Shown here one piece after another: positions 45,911 through 57,609 of a stretch of DNA of 64,000 bases. This stretch comes from Henckelia pumila (lineage: Eukaryota > Streptophyta > Magnoliopsida > Lamiales > Gesneriaceae). The translations under genes and the position numbers were made by a program. Under the pieces are notes generated by a model. That model ran no database searches. It had not been told where the DNA came from and was given only the letters and a program-made list of their open reading frames with translations. Numbering within the stretch: position 1 is the first letter of the stretch; each line of letters begins with the position of its first letter. Where the stretch lies: the NCBI RefSeq assembly GCF_033568475.1, contig NC_133121.1, positions 129,364,375-129,428,374 of the forward strand, given 5' to 3'.

Positions 45911-48900
45911 CTACAATCTCCCATTGCCTGCGCCAATGGTCCCTTCCAAGACTTCCATGTCCAAATTCTCCAACTCCATTTTCAACTTCTCAAGCTTCTC
46001 TTTGACGGGACTCTCACTCAGAGCAGAAGACACAGCTTCCCTTATTTCTTCTCCCAGTTTCATCACTCTTTCTGACTTGGGATCCTTGGTAGCTTCAACT
46101 TTCCATTCGTCCATTTTCCAGAAGAGCCCTTTTTCATGTATAGCCTTCTCAATCTCCTCCTTAATCTCTCTATTCACCTTCAAGATTGCTTCACTCAATT
46201 CGCTACGTGGAGTCATGCTTTGTCGTTTCGTCGTTCCGACGACCTCCAAGTTAGCTGATCTAAGGACCTCCTCGATCCCGTCCTTAGCTTGTTCTATTTC
46301 CTTTTCGAGATTTTCATCCAATGAATCCCCTTGGGATAGCTTATGTCTTCCGATCTTTAAGGTGTCCATCTTGGCTTTTACTTCTGGTGAAACTTTGTGA
46401 TTAAGCTCATTTTTTATCTTCTCACTGTTTTCTTTCATCTCGAGAAGCCTGCTGACCATGTCCAGAGTTTGGAGCTTTCGTTTTAGACCAAGATATGCGC
46501 CGGGGAGGGAAAGTTTTTTCTTGAATTCTTGCATGATTTTATCTGCTTTCTCCTTTAAATCTTGGTTCGTGGAATGATCGTTGTTTGCGGATCTAGCCAG
46601 CTCTAAGTTAAGGGATTCAATCTGATCGACCAACCCCATTGAGATGAATGCCTTGGTCATTTCTTGGTCTAGATCTTTTTCGAGCTTCTCGAGTTTTTGA
46701 TCAGTGACTGGATCAGACTTAGACTGTCCCTTTGCTTCGAGTATCGTTTTCTTGAGATCCTCGAGCTCAGATTCTATGTCAGAAAACATGGGCGAATTTA
46801 CTTCAGACTGCTTCATGTTGCGCTTCCTTTCAGGTTCCGCCTCAACTCCTTCTCTAAATCCTCCTAATCCAATCGCGCGGAACTTGAGCATTCTGTGTCG
46901 CAGTAGCTCTTCAGTGTCCATCCTAGTTAATTCCTGGATCAAAACACAAAAGATACCTCCTTTAAAGGTTAAAACCATATGGCAAATGCATCAGAATTCT
47001 TGGTCCATTAATTTAGCCTTAAAACTAACAAGTGATTCACCTCCATTTCTTGAAGAATAGCATCCTTAATCCTTAGAGATGACCACACAGGATCAGCATG
47101 TGCACCGCCTAGAGGTTCCTGTATGAAAATTATACGACAGATTCGCAAAAAATTAGAAGAAAGATCAGAAGCTACTCAATGCAGGGAAAAAATATCGACA
47201 CTACGATTGCTAGGACCAAGAACTGGAACGCCATTATGTACGTGTAAGCGAGTGTTCTTACAGGTATAACACCGTCGGCTATCTTAAGCTTGTAATGTTC
47301 TTGAGCAGTGATCCTCAATTTTTCAGCTGCCTGATCAATAGTATGTAGAAAGTGTTGCTTAAGATTTTACTCCAAAATAAATTTGGGTCGTGAATCCTAT
47401 TTATATACCTTGGGAGCTGCCTGTGAGGACTTCCACAATATAGCAGCACAAGCTTCTGGACTGGAAAGAAAAGAAAAGTTCATAGCTAGTTAGAAAAATT
47501 TTGACGATAGCGAAGAACATGTGAAACGTCAGCTGGGAGAAAACACAACTGTTAGAAATCAAATAATATTCTCTAGAACTACAAGGATGATCCAAACTAA
47601 CCTTGCAACATAGAAGGCCGAGTTTTCGAGCATCAACAACTTGTTGGCACAAGCGATTCCCAGGGCACCACCCGAACCACCTTCACCCGTTACTACAGTG
47701 ATGATTGGTACTTTAAGGCCAAACATTGTCCTCAAATTTTGGGCTATTGCTTCACCCTGGAATTTTTTTAAAAGAACCACATAAATTAAGCCAATGTTTA
47801 TCATCATACTATTTTCTTGTTAGTTACCCGTATCAACTACTGAGGTACTGTTGGTCTGTCACCTAGAAAAATATGTGCAGCTTGAAACTCAGCCCAAAAC
47901 TGCTCACTTGCCTGTCCAAGTTCCTCAGATTTCAGGTCAGCATAGGCACCAGGAGTGTCTACAAATGTAATGATGGGAAGTCGATGATGATCAGCATATT
48001 TCATCATGCGCAAGGCCTTCCTATAACTGCAAATATCGAAAAGATACTATAACTGACATTTCCATTACTTATTACTTGATAAGCCGAACAACCAACAATG
48101 ATATCAAGAAAATGGTATATATCCTCCCGAATTAATCAACAAGCATGGTCTCGCATGCTGTTGAACATCCAATTGAAAAAGCTTCAAGACTGAGATTTGA
48201 TGCAACTTTGCACTAAGATTTTGAAACCTTTTATCCTCACATGTCTTTAAAAACAGCTCATCACTAACACTGACGACATTCAGACAAACTAGCACCAATT
48301 CAGCTCTAAACAGAACGTACCCGTGAGGAGTAGGCATCGCAAAGTTCCTCATGATATTTTCCTTGGTATTCCGTCCTTTCTGATGGCCTATGAACATGTA
48401 GCTTCGACCCTCTATACTTCCAATACCAGTCACGATCGCTGGATCATCATAGCCTGCACGATCTCCGTGGAGTTCCACCCACTATCGGAGACTTAGTAAG
48501 TCCACATTTCAAAAGCACGCACTTATATGGTAAGTAAAGGCTCTAGATTTACCTTCTCTGTGATGTTTAAGATATGATCGAGTACGGTAGGTCTGTTTGG
48601 ATGTCGAGCGATGTTTAGACGTTGAATGGGAGTCAAATGTGTGTATAAATCCTTGAGAGCCTGAAAACAAATGCTAAGAAACTAAAACTTGGAATATTAT
48701 GAGCATCAGCAGTGCTATGATGAAGAAAATCTTGAACCAAATCGAAAACCAGCAGATCATTCTCAGCAACAATCAGTTCAACAAACTCGAGGAAACCAAG
48801 AAAACATGAACATTTCACGTGTGATGTTCTTCGACAATTAACTATTGTTGGCTTATAAAACTATGATTTCCCAAATTTCTAAAAGTCTATGCTTCTGAAA

Positions 48901-49554
48901 TTAACGGTAAACGAACAACTTCGTCACATTTTTACTTCGAAAATGGATATATCAAACACATTCATCAAAAAACACCTGTTCATACTTCAACTCCAAAGCA
49001 TTGATCTGGTCTGTAAAATCTAAGCCAGTATCATCAGCCATTCTTTGCACCTGCACAGAATTGAAATCCAAGAAACATCGAGTAAATTAAATGAATAAGA
49101 AAACATACTGTAATCTTAAAAAAATGCTAAATTAAACTAAATTACTTAAAACCACAAGACATAATCAATATCAGCAAATAAAAAAAAATCAATCAACCTC
49201 AATAATTTTCTGCTCCAAATCAATCAACGGCTTCTCAAAAGCAAGTGTCACCGGCTTTGGTTTCTCCTCTAGAGGCTTGAAGTTTGAAAGATAAGCTAAG
49301 GGATTCTGGCTATTAGGATCAATGTTGTCTGGCCATGGATAATCATGTTTCTTCCACTTTTTAACACCCGCGAAAACACGAAAAATTCTTCCATTTCTTA
49401 ACTTTGAACCTCTCAAATCTTTAAAAAGGGAGCCACTGCAAGTTCTTGGTAAAAATTCCCAATTTTCAAAGTGCAAAGTCATCCCATTTCCTGAATTCTT
49501 GTCCGATCTTCTGGAACTCCATCCATTCCCAGATGTAACAGATAAAGTATTCAT
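45911..49554 (-). CDS. CAC3: Plastid acetyl-CoA carboxylase carboxyltransferase subunit alpha
   Basis: Ten exons on the minus strand: 49554-49198, 49050-48976, 48660-48553, 48481-48321, 48026-47912, 47756-47602, 47460-47409, 47330-47262, 47118-47041, 46933-45911; phases close to 730 codons. The product is the alpha half of the plastid carboxyltransferase, which with the plastid-encoded beta subunit moves CO2 from biotin-BCCP to acetyl-CoA, giving malonyl-CoA for fatty-acid synthesis. An N-terminal Ser/Arg-rich segment looks like a transit peptide. Conserved blocks are MELHGDRAG-type (here [20 protein letters not shown]), [42 protein letters not shown] and [11 protein letters not shown]. The last exon (340 aa) is a Lys/Glu-rich coiled-coil-like tail found in plant but not bacterial AccA. 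Intron 5 has a GC donor (CAG|GCAAGT). The start is the first in-frame ATG. Confidence 0.95.
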
Positions 49555-50830
49555 ATCAAAACATACCGTCAAGCGGCAAATTTGGAAACTGCAGATTATT
49601 AGTTAACAGTGAACTCATCATAAAATGATAATAAACTAGCAAGCAGCAAATATAGGATTAATATTGGCTGACAAAACAAAATCTTGAACAGAGAATGAAG
49701 CACAATTACCTTATAAAATCGTAGTTTGGAGACTATTTTTGATGGGTTTTGTTTTGTTTCCTTTTTTTGTTGAGATTTGTCGAAGTTTTCTGCGACCGGG
49801 AGATTCCTATTGAGTAAACTGAAGGGGACAGGGTAGTTTGAGAAGCTGAGACCAACGGTTCAGATATATTTGATTGAACTGCAAAAAGGGCGAATAAATA
49901 TGTTGCGCTGATTGCACATTGGATATATTTTGGATAGAGTTGTCTTTGTTTTTTTGTCCACCGAAACTTACAAATGACATTTTTTTTTTACATGAAAATT
50001 TGTTTATTTTCATTTGTATGAATTATTATAAATTTTATTTTGGCGATATTTTATAGTATTAATTTTTGGTTGTTGTTTTGGGAAATGTCTTTTGGGATAC
50101 TGAATACTCTCCTGTATTGTATTTTAATATCATGTAGTATAAAAACTTTCTAGTTTCTTGTATCGATTATATTCTATATAATATAAAATAATTATTTTGA
50201 CAAAAAATCTCAATGTATTTTAAAATGCGATCTATTTTGGATTACAATATAATAAAATAGAATTATATAGTTTTTGTTGGAGTAGATATATCCGATATGA
50301 TGGGTAGACGCGATTCATTTTTGTCGTAAAATTAGACATTAAAAAAATAATATTTTTTTTATATGTCGGATCAAATCAGATATCAATCCTATGAAATCGA
50401 GTAATGAGACGGTGAGTGGTTGTGTTTTTGCAAATATTTAAAGGAAAAGAAAAAATCTTGAATTTCCAAGCCTTGAAAATTTTCTGCCGTAGTTTTTTCA
50501 AAGGAAAGGAAAACCTCTTTGAATGCCTGAAAAAGAAAAGGTCGAAAAAAATGACCAACAAACCATTTGTAACGAACATAACTTCCGCAGTCCACAAAAG
50601 GTAAATGATTTTCCTCCCACATATTTTTCCACCAAAGAAGTGAAGAAATCAGCTATTTTCCCTCCACTTTAATCGGATTCCACCAATTTTTTCACCCCAT
50701 TAATAATCCTCCGCTGCTTCACAACAATGGGATCTCCAATCGCTCATCCAAGAATCATCTGTTCCACAGTAGATTTTCAAACTTTTCCATTTATTGAGGG
50801 AAAAGAACTGAAAATTTCTGTGTTGGGCTG
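49555..50830. other. Divergent intergenic region between CAC3 and the LIM gene
   Basis: Upstream sequence of both genes. A 5' UTR of CAC3, possibly with an intron, is expected near 49560-49830 but cannot be fixed. The remainder is AT-rich without a recognised element. Confidence 0.4.
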
Positions 50831-50831
50831 A

Positions 50832-50838
50832 TATAAAA
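50832..50838 (+). promoter_or_regulatory. Candidate TATA box of the LIM gene
   Basis: TATAAAA, about 125 bases before the start codon, with a purine-rich leader in between. Confidence 0.4.
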
Positions 50839-50961
50839 TCGCTAAAGAACTTAAAGAGAAGGGTGTTTGTGGAGACAAGAATCGAAAATTTGCTTTTCCC
50901 TCAATCTTTGACCTGTTTAAAGTCTGAATATATAGAGAAGAAAAGGGGGAAAGGCAAAAAA

Positions 50962-52130
50962 ATGGCAGCATTTACAGGGACTTTGGATAAGTGCACGGCT
51001 TGTGAAAAGACTGTTTATTTCATTGATTTGTTGACTACGGATGGAGCAATTTACCATAAATCATGTTTCAAATGCAGCCACTGCAAAGGAACTCTTGTGG
51101 TATGTGATCTTCTTTCCGAATTTTCTGTTTTCGTGTAATGTTTGTGCGAAGAAGGGCAAGAAAAAGGCGATTGCTTTTATTGGTTTGGTTCAGTCCCTTT
51201 TGTGAATGTGCATCCACCCCTGTGTTTCTCTTATTTCCATAATCCATCTCTTTTTTTTTTTCTTTAAGGTTTTGATATATTACCTTGGATCATCTAATCT
51301 TGCGGTTTTTCGTGGCAGATGAGCAACTACTCTTCAATGGATGGAGTTCTCTACTGCAAGCCACATTTTGAACAACTTTTCAAGGAGTCTGGAAACTTTA
51401 GCAAGAATTTTCAAACTTGTAATACACCTTACTTAGAAGTTCATTTGCCCCTTCAGTTATCAAATTATTACTTGTCAGACACCTACTTATTCTTTTGACC
51501 TTTGATCAATTTGTTAGCAGCAAAACCCGAGAGGGAAAATTCGCTGGTACGCCTATCTTCCTCCGTTGATCTTTCTGTTGTCATTGAAATGCTCTCAAAT
51601 GACGAAAAGGGAAACTCAATATTTACTCATTCTTGTTTGAATTTATGCAGACAAGGATGCCTAGCAAGGTCTCTGCCATGTTCTCTGGGACTGTAGACAA
51701 ATGCTCAGCTTGTAATAAAACTGTTTACCCCCTGGAGAAGGCAAGTAACTTGATATGTGTATATTTTTTTCCCAAAAATGTACAAAATTTAAAAAGAAAA
51801 ATATGTAGAGGATATTTACTGATGATATGAATCCATTTTCTGCTAATCAAGCAGATGACAATGGAGGGAGAATCTTTTCACAAGTTATGCTTCAAATGTG
51901 CTCATGGAGGCTGCCCTCTCACGCACTCGTCCTATGCTGCATTGGATGGGATCCTATACTGCAAGGTCCATTTTCAACAACTATTCATGGAGAAAGGAAA
52001 CTACCAACATGTCCTCGACGCTGCCACGAACAAAAAGAGTGGTGTAGAGCCGGTGCAGTCCGAGGATGAGGCCGAGCCAAAGGAGGAAGAGGGTGAAACA
52101 GAATCCGAGAAGGCGCAGGAACAATCTTAG
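50962..52130 (+). CDS. WLIM1: Two-LIM-domain protein (plant WLIM1-like, actin bundling)
   Basis: Five exons: 50962-51099, 51319-51418, 51518-51546, 51651-51740, 51855-52130, totalling 210 codons. LIM1 uses CTAC..HKSCFKCSHC..CKPH and LIM2 uses CSACNK..HKLCFKCAHGGC..CKVH; all zinc ligands are present. Between them is a linker of about 45 residues, and the C-terminus is a Glu-rich acidic tail (EDEAEPKEEEGE). Plant LIM proteins of this type bind and bundle actin filaments, and some enter the nucleus. The exon 4 donor is GC (GAGAAG|GCAAGT), and the exon 3 acceptor is a tandem TAGCAG site that would add or drop one alanine. The start is the first ATG after a GA-rich leader. Confidence 0.93.
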
Positions 52131-53425
52131 AAGAACTTTTAATGTAATGTGTTTTTGGTGCAAATCATATATAAAAAAAAAAGTTACGGTTTTCTTTTCA
52201 CCTTCTTCTTTCTTTTTATTCTTGAATCTTGACAGATTAGATTGTGTTGTATTTTATCGTGATTAGATTAATCATGTATTATTTAGAATCTGTCGTAGTG
52301 CTCAAGAATTTGTATGTGTTATTTCTATTGGGAGATTTCTGTACAATTTGTTGTTTAGATATATATTGGAAACAAAATAATTTACTTTGTGATACATTTG
52401 CATAAGAACATATAATAGGGATATGATATGAATATCTTCTCAAAACCTATATTTGTTTAAAAATTAAAATCAAATTTAAAGATACTGTTGTAAAGGAAAA
52501 TTTTGAAAAATAACTCATCCAAGCTGACGAGCACAACTTTCCAATCCCTTTTGGTTCTTCAAGAGCCCGGTGGAATCATTTTTTAGCTGCTGGAACCTTT
52601 GGTTTCTCTTCCTCCTACTTGTTCTGATTTTTAATTTAGGGTCATTTTTCTTACAAAATAAAATGAAATAGAGAAGCAAATTCCTGGACATGCTAATTAG
52701 CTGAAACTGCTCTTAGCTAGCAACTTTGTTACATACATGATCAAACTTTTTTCAAGCTTCTCAATTACGTTTGAATTTTCGATTTTGTTCCGTAAGTTAA
52801 CACAGCTCGTGGCGTAATGATATAAAACTTTCCATAGAGCGTTGTTAAGTCAAAACAAAACTACTCATCCCAATTCTAATAAAAAAAGTTAGAAAAATAA
52901 AAACAGAGAAAGAAAGTAATAGGGGGAAAAAACCTATGTAATATTTCTTTATACTTCACATAATTATCATTTGTGGTTTGCATAGGAATAGGAGTGGTTT
53001 TTCGATATACTGTATAAAAAATATTGGTATGAAAAAAATTAATACCGATATTGATACAGAAATTTTGAAATTTTGATATGGAGAAAATCCATATTGATAC
53101 CGTATAGATACTGAAAAAAATTTCTTTATATCGAAAAGATGTCTGTATATCAAAAAAATTTCGATATAATATGTCAAAAACTCGTTATTTTGATCCGATA
53201 GAATCAATGAGAATATGCATACGGGGCCTTTCTTTTTTTTTTTTTTGAAAATTGGGCCTTTCTTTTCAATTGACTTTTTTTTTTATAAAAAGGTGAAAAT
53301 TGCTACATCTCCAAACCTAAAACCCTAGCTATGATCATCAGTCTCAGTACGCACGTAGCATCGACATTTTCAGCAAGCAAGGAAGCATAGGGCTTAAAAT
53401 CAGGCTCCAAATTTACCATCCCGAA
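52131..53425. other. Intergenic region between LIM and FolD genes
   Basis: Contains the 3' UTR of the LIM gene, then AT-rich sequence. At about 53000-53180 the text repeats GATATCGATATTGATAC-like words with drift, perhaps a decayed MITE, but without clear ends. Confidence 0.4.
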
Positions 53426-55420
53426 ATGGCGGCTGCCGCGGCGTCCACCGCTTTCAGCTTCTCCACAGATTGCTGCAATCGAGGGGCCAAAAGAGTGTTC
53501 CGAATCACTGCTCTTCAGGTGGCTTCGAATCGAGGGCCCTCTGCCTTTTTGAGGGGTGTGAGAACCATCAATACGAGTGCCTGTACCACCGCCTCACGGT
53601 GTTCCTCCTCTGGTTTTGTGAAAAGTAAGCCCACAATGCTGTGCTGAATGATTGTTCTTTATCTACTTTTTTCTTGATCAGTTATTTTTTAAATGTGGAT
53701 GCACAACGGGCAGTCAATGGATGACTCCTAGAAATGGATTTCGTTTTCAAAAAATCAACTTTCCGTCATCTGAATAAATTCAGTTGGCTTGCCCATCAAA
53801 TGAGTTCGTCCCAGAGAATCCCAAACTGTAACGGCTTTGATTTCTATGTGTAAATGTGTAGTTTGGTAACTGTAGAATTTTTAAAAGTAATGGTGTATAA
53901 AATGGGTTTGCATGTGTTAAACTGGGTTTCTATGTTTGCTACTGTTTATATTTCATTGTGATAGTTTTTCAATGCGGTCGTATCACGTATGACTATTATT
54001 TTTCTCGTTTCTGACGGATTCTGCAGCTGAAACCATCACTGAGGCTTCTGCCAAGGTCATTGATGGAAAATCAGTTGCCAAAGAAATCAGAGATGAAATT
54101 GCTATTGAGATATGTAGGATGAAAGAATCTATAGGGGTTGCTCCTGGACTGGCAGTCATTCTTGTCGGAGACAGGAAAGATTCTGCTACTTATGTACGCA
54201 ACAAGAAGAAAGCCTGTGAATCTGTAGGGATCAAGTCATATGAAGTGCATTTGGCCGAAGACTCCTCAGAACAAGAAGTGCTCAAGTACATCTCAGGCTT
54301 CAATGATGATCCTTCGGTCCATGGTATCCTTGTTCAGTTGCCTCTACCTTCTGTAAGCCTCCTATATCTGAGTATTTGACTTTCCATTGCACTAATGTGG
54401 CTGAAAATTGTGCTTATGTATTCATAAAATATAGTAGGAGGATACATGCAGAAACATGTGAATGCAATTTTGTAAAGATAATTAGTAATTTCTTGTTAAC
54501 CAATACTAGTGTAATAGAATACCCACCCTCTGTTTTCATCTGATGACCGCAACTTTCATTTCAACACTTTCCAATCATGGGATTGATTTTTGTTTTTGTG
54601 GTTATATTATTTGTGCAGCATATGAACGAGCAGAATGTCTTGAATGCTGTTTGTATCGAGAAAGATGTTGATGGCTTCAACCCTCTTAATATTGGTCGTC
54701 TAGCCATGAGAGATCGAGAACCATTATTTGTTCCATGTACTCCCAAAGGATGTATAGAATTATTGCATAGATATGGTGTAACAATCAAGGGGAAAAGGGC
54801 GGCTGTAATTGGCAGGAGTAATATTGTTGGGATGCCTGCTGCGCTCTTATTGCAAGTATGATGATTGTCGAGCATGTTGAGCAAGTTTAACGCTTTTTGT
54901 TGTCCTATTTCAAAATTTTTTCCTTGTTTTTCTGGCAGAGGGAAGATGCCACGGTCACTGTTGTCCATTCAAGAACAAAAAATCCGGAGGAGATCACAAG
55001 AGAAGCAGACATTGTTATCTCGGCTGTGGGGCAACCAAACATGTTGAGGGGTAGCTGGATCAAGCCTGGTTCTGTTATCATTGATGTCGGAATAAATCCA
55101 GTTGAGGTGTGCACAATTTTTTCCAATTTTTTTCTTTCTTTTGGTTTAAACTCAGCCCCATAGTGCATTATGTGTGATGCCTGACAGTAATCGTTTGTTT
55201 CCTTATACATGGTGGATTATTACAAGATTAGTGCCTTCTCATGTGACAGGATTCTAAGAGCCCTCGAGGCTATCGACTTGTTGGAGATGTTTGTTACGAG
55301 GAGGCAAGCCAGTTGGCTTCTGCTATAACCCCTGTTCCTGGGGGAGTTGGGCCTATGACTATAGCTATGCTTCTCTTAAACACCCTTGTCGCAGCAAAGA
55401 GAGCTAATAACTTCAAATGA
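53426..55420 (+). CDS. FOLD4: Bifunctional methylene-THF dehydrogenase/cyclohydrolase, plastid type
   Basis: Five exons with GT-AG junctions: 53426-53624, 54027-54352, 54619-54855, 54939-55106, 55250-55420, giving 366 codons. The enzyme interconverts 5,10-methylene-THF, methenyl-THF and 10-formyl-THF with NADP, supplying one-carbon units. Family motifs are intact: [14 protein letters not shown] with the catalytic Tyr/Lys pair, [37 protein letters not shown] (Rossmann phosphate loop) and [11 protein letters not shown]. The first 70 residues are Ala/Ser/Arg-rich and precede the conserved KVIDGKSVA start, fitting a plastid transit peptide. Organelle assignment is an inference from this extension. 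Confidence 0.93.
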
Positions 55421-55430
55421 CATCTATGAT

Positions 55431-55526
55431 CAGACGAGGGCATTTTCCTGCTCATGAATCTGACTCAGATCCGGCTCTCAGACGAGGGCATGTTCCTTCT
55501 CACCCATCTGACTGTGATTCTGCTGT
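55431..55526 (+). repeat. 48-bp imperfect tandem duplication in the FolD 3' region
   Basis: Two adjacent 48-base units both begin CAGACGAGGGCAT and share TTCCT, CTCA and ATCTGACT in register. They lie just after the FolD stop codon. Confidence 0.65.
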
Positions 55527-56112
55527 TCCCGCAGAACTGGGCTTGGTATACAAGCCTCCATTGCCTTTCGTTTTTCCACCATCAAAGTTCCGTTGGGGCC
55601 GCCGAAGTTTCAAACTACGTGATAAATTTATAAAAATAGTTGGGCGTGAAGTTTTTGTGGAGACATGAAAAGGTTGCAATGTACGCTTGATTCAAAGACT
55701 TGAATCTCCATTGAATTATAAACGATGACGCTAATGAAATATGTCAAGAGTCGATTGTGATTATAAATGCAATGAGTAGATCATAACTCGAAAGGGGGAC
55801 TGTACTCTACTGCATCACCCGGTTTCAGCCGTTGGAGAGTTATTTTAAGAATTATAAAAAAAGTTTCACCATTGCACCAAAGTTATTCAGATAATTCATC
55901 CAAGTATCTCAAGCAATATCTCGTCACAGCCTTTAGTAAAAACCTGCTAACGTACATTTTCCTCACAGCTGGAGTTAAGACTAATCAGAAGATGAGCTCT
56001 AATGGTAGATAATCCTAACATACCATTATTAATAATCTATGTATAAAATTATCCTATCTAATCACACGTTTTTCTCATCATATTATTTATCCATTTATTA
56101 ATTATACTTTTA
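55527..56112. other. Intergenic, no recognised feature
   Basis: Probably the FolD 3' UTR and then AT-rich spacer. Confidence 0.4.
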
Positions 56113-56607
56113 GGCACCGTTTGGTTTGAGTGATAGGATAAGTAATCCATAGATAAGTAATATAATGTAAATTAAAAATAAATAAGAAAAAATAGTTAAT
56201 ACATTATTTGATTTGATGGATAGATTATAATTTATTTGATTTAATTGATGTAAAATTATTAATTAATAAATATATAAATAACATGACGAAAATAAGGCGA
56301 AATTAATTGGGATAAGTTATACACATCAATCAAATCATTAATTATTTATCTTACATCAATCAAATCATTGAATTGAAATTACTATATTACCTCTCATAAA
56401 TAATATTATTTATATATTTTTAATATTATTAAAAAGATAATATGGTAATTTACCATTTTTATATAAAATTTAATCAATCAAATCAAATAAACTATAATAC
56501 ATCAATCAAATCAAATCAGAAAACCACTATCCTTTCTTATTTATTTTTTATTACATTACATTACTTATCTATATATTACTTATCCCATCACCCGTACCAA
56601 ACTGAGC
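56113..56607. mobile_element. MITE, full copy (GGCACCGTTTGGTT family)
   Basis: The left end GGCACCGTTTGGTTTGAGTGATAGGATAAGTAAT pairs with the right end ATTACTTATCCCATCACCCGTACCAAACTGAGC. Subterminal ATAGATAAGTAATATAATG and CATTACATTACTTATCTAT also pair. It has no coding capacity. A truncated relative lies at 59009-59248. Confidence 0.7.
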
Positions 56608-56932
56608 ATACAATTAATCTATTGTTGTCTCATTTTTGCAGGATATGGTGAAAAACCCTTCGAGGAGATACCATTCTAAGATTATATTCAAATTACTTCC
56701 ACGACCGTATGAGATCTTGCCAACCTTGATCTTTTCGGAAAGAAGTAAAGATACAATTCTTCAATCAGTCGTTACAAATTAGAAAGTTTGACCAACATTT
56801 AGATTGTTTTTTTTAAGGTAAATATTTCCAACTCCTTTTATTTATTTTATTTTTTAGATCTTTCATTATTTTTTAAAAATATTTTATTGAAGGCATATTT
56901 TTAGTTTTCTTAAGAAAACTAGTTTTTTTTTT
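56608..56932. other. Spacer, nothing recognised
   Basis: No bounded repeat and no supported reading frame. Confidence 0.35.
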
Positions 56933-57133
56933 GGGCAATTTGCTCAAAAATCTCCAATTGCAAACATGTTTTGTTTTGGGATCCCTAGTCATAAAATGTG
57001 GTACAAAATCATACAAAATGTGATACAAAACCATACAAAATGTGGTATAAATTAACAAAAATTGTGGTACAAAAAAGTGACTAGAAAGTGAAAAGCAAAA
57101 CATGTTTGCATTGGAGATTTTTTAGCAATTTAC
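56933..57133. mobile_element. Small MITE with about 40-bp inverted ends
   Basis: The left arm GGCAATTTGCTCAAAAATCTCC, then CAAACATGTTTTG, pairs with the right arm CAAAACATGTTTGCATTGGAG and TTTTTTAGCAATTTAC. The centre holds three or four drifting copies of ACAAAATGTGGTACAAAAT. Confidence 0.7.
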
Positions 57134-57609
57134 ACTTTTTTTTTTCAGCATTATCTCATGCAACACGCATTTTTATTTCTTTATTTCTCTGAGAAAATTA
57201 TCACAAAAACCCATGTCACCAAATTTTTATACTAAATATTTCATCAAGTCAAAGTTCTTTTGTCTTTTGTTCCCCTAAAATAAAATGCGTTTGAACAATG
57301 TGCCCGCATAAATGCCAAATTTTTACTTAAAATATCTAATTATGAGGTTACTAAAAGTGACCCCATAGTACTCGAAAAAAGAAAAGAAGAGAAAAATTAA
57401 GAGTGACCCTATAATTTTTAGTCTGGTCAATTTTTTTATTGCTAAAGGTGATCTTCCAAAATGTATTTTATTACTTAGGAGTTAGGAGATCAGTCATTTT
57501 TCAAAATAAAAAAAGTTTATGAAACTATAATAATAAAATATCTCTTCACAAACACCAAATTTTGATGATATTCGAATTTATTGATATCTATAAATCTCAT
57601 TATATATAA
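57134..57609. other. Spacer, nothing recognised
   Basis: AT-rich, without supported features. Confidence 0.35.

Noticed and set aside
50376-50604. Overlapping frames on both strands upstream of the LIM gene
   Set aside because: The K/F-rich text comes from AT-rich DNA, with no known motif and no splice context.
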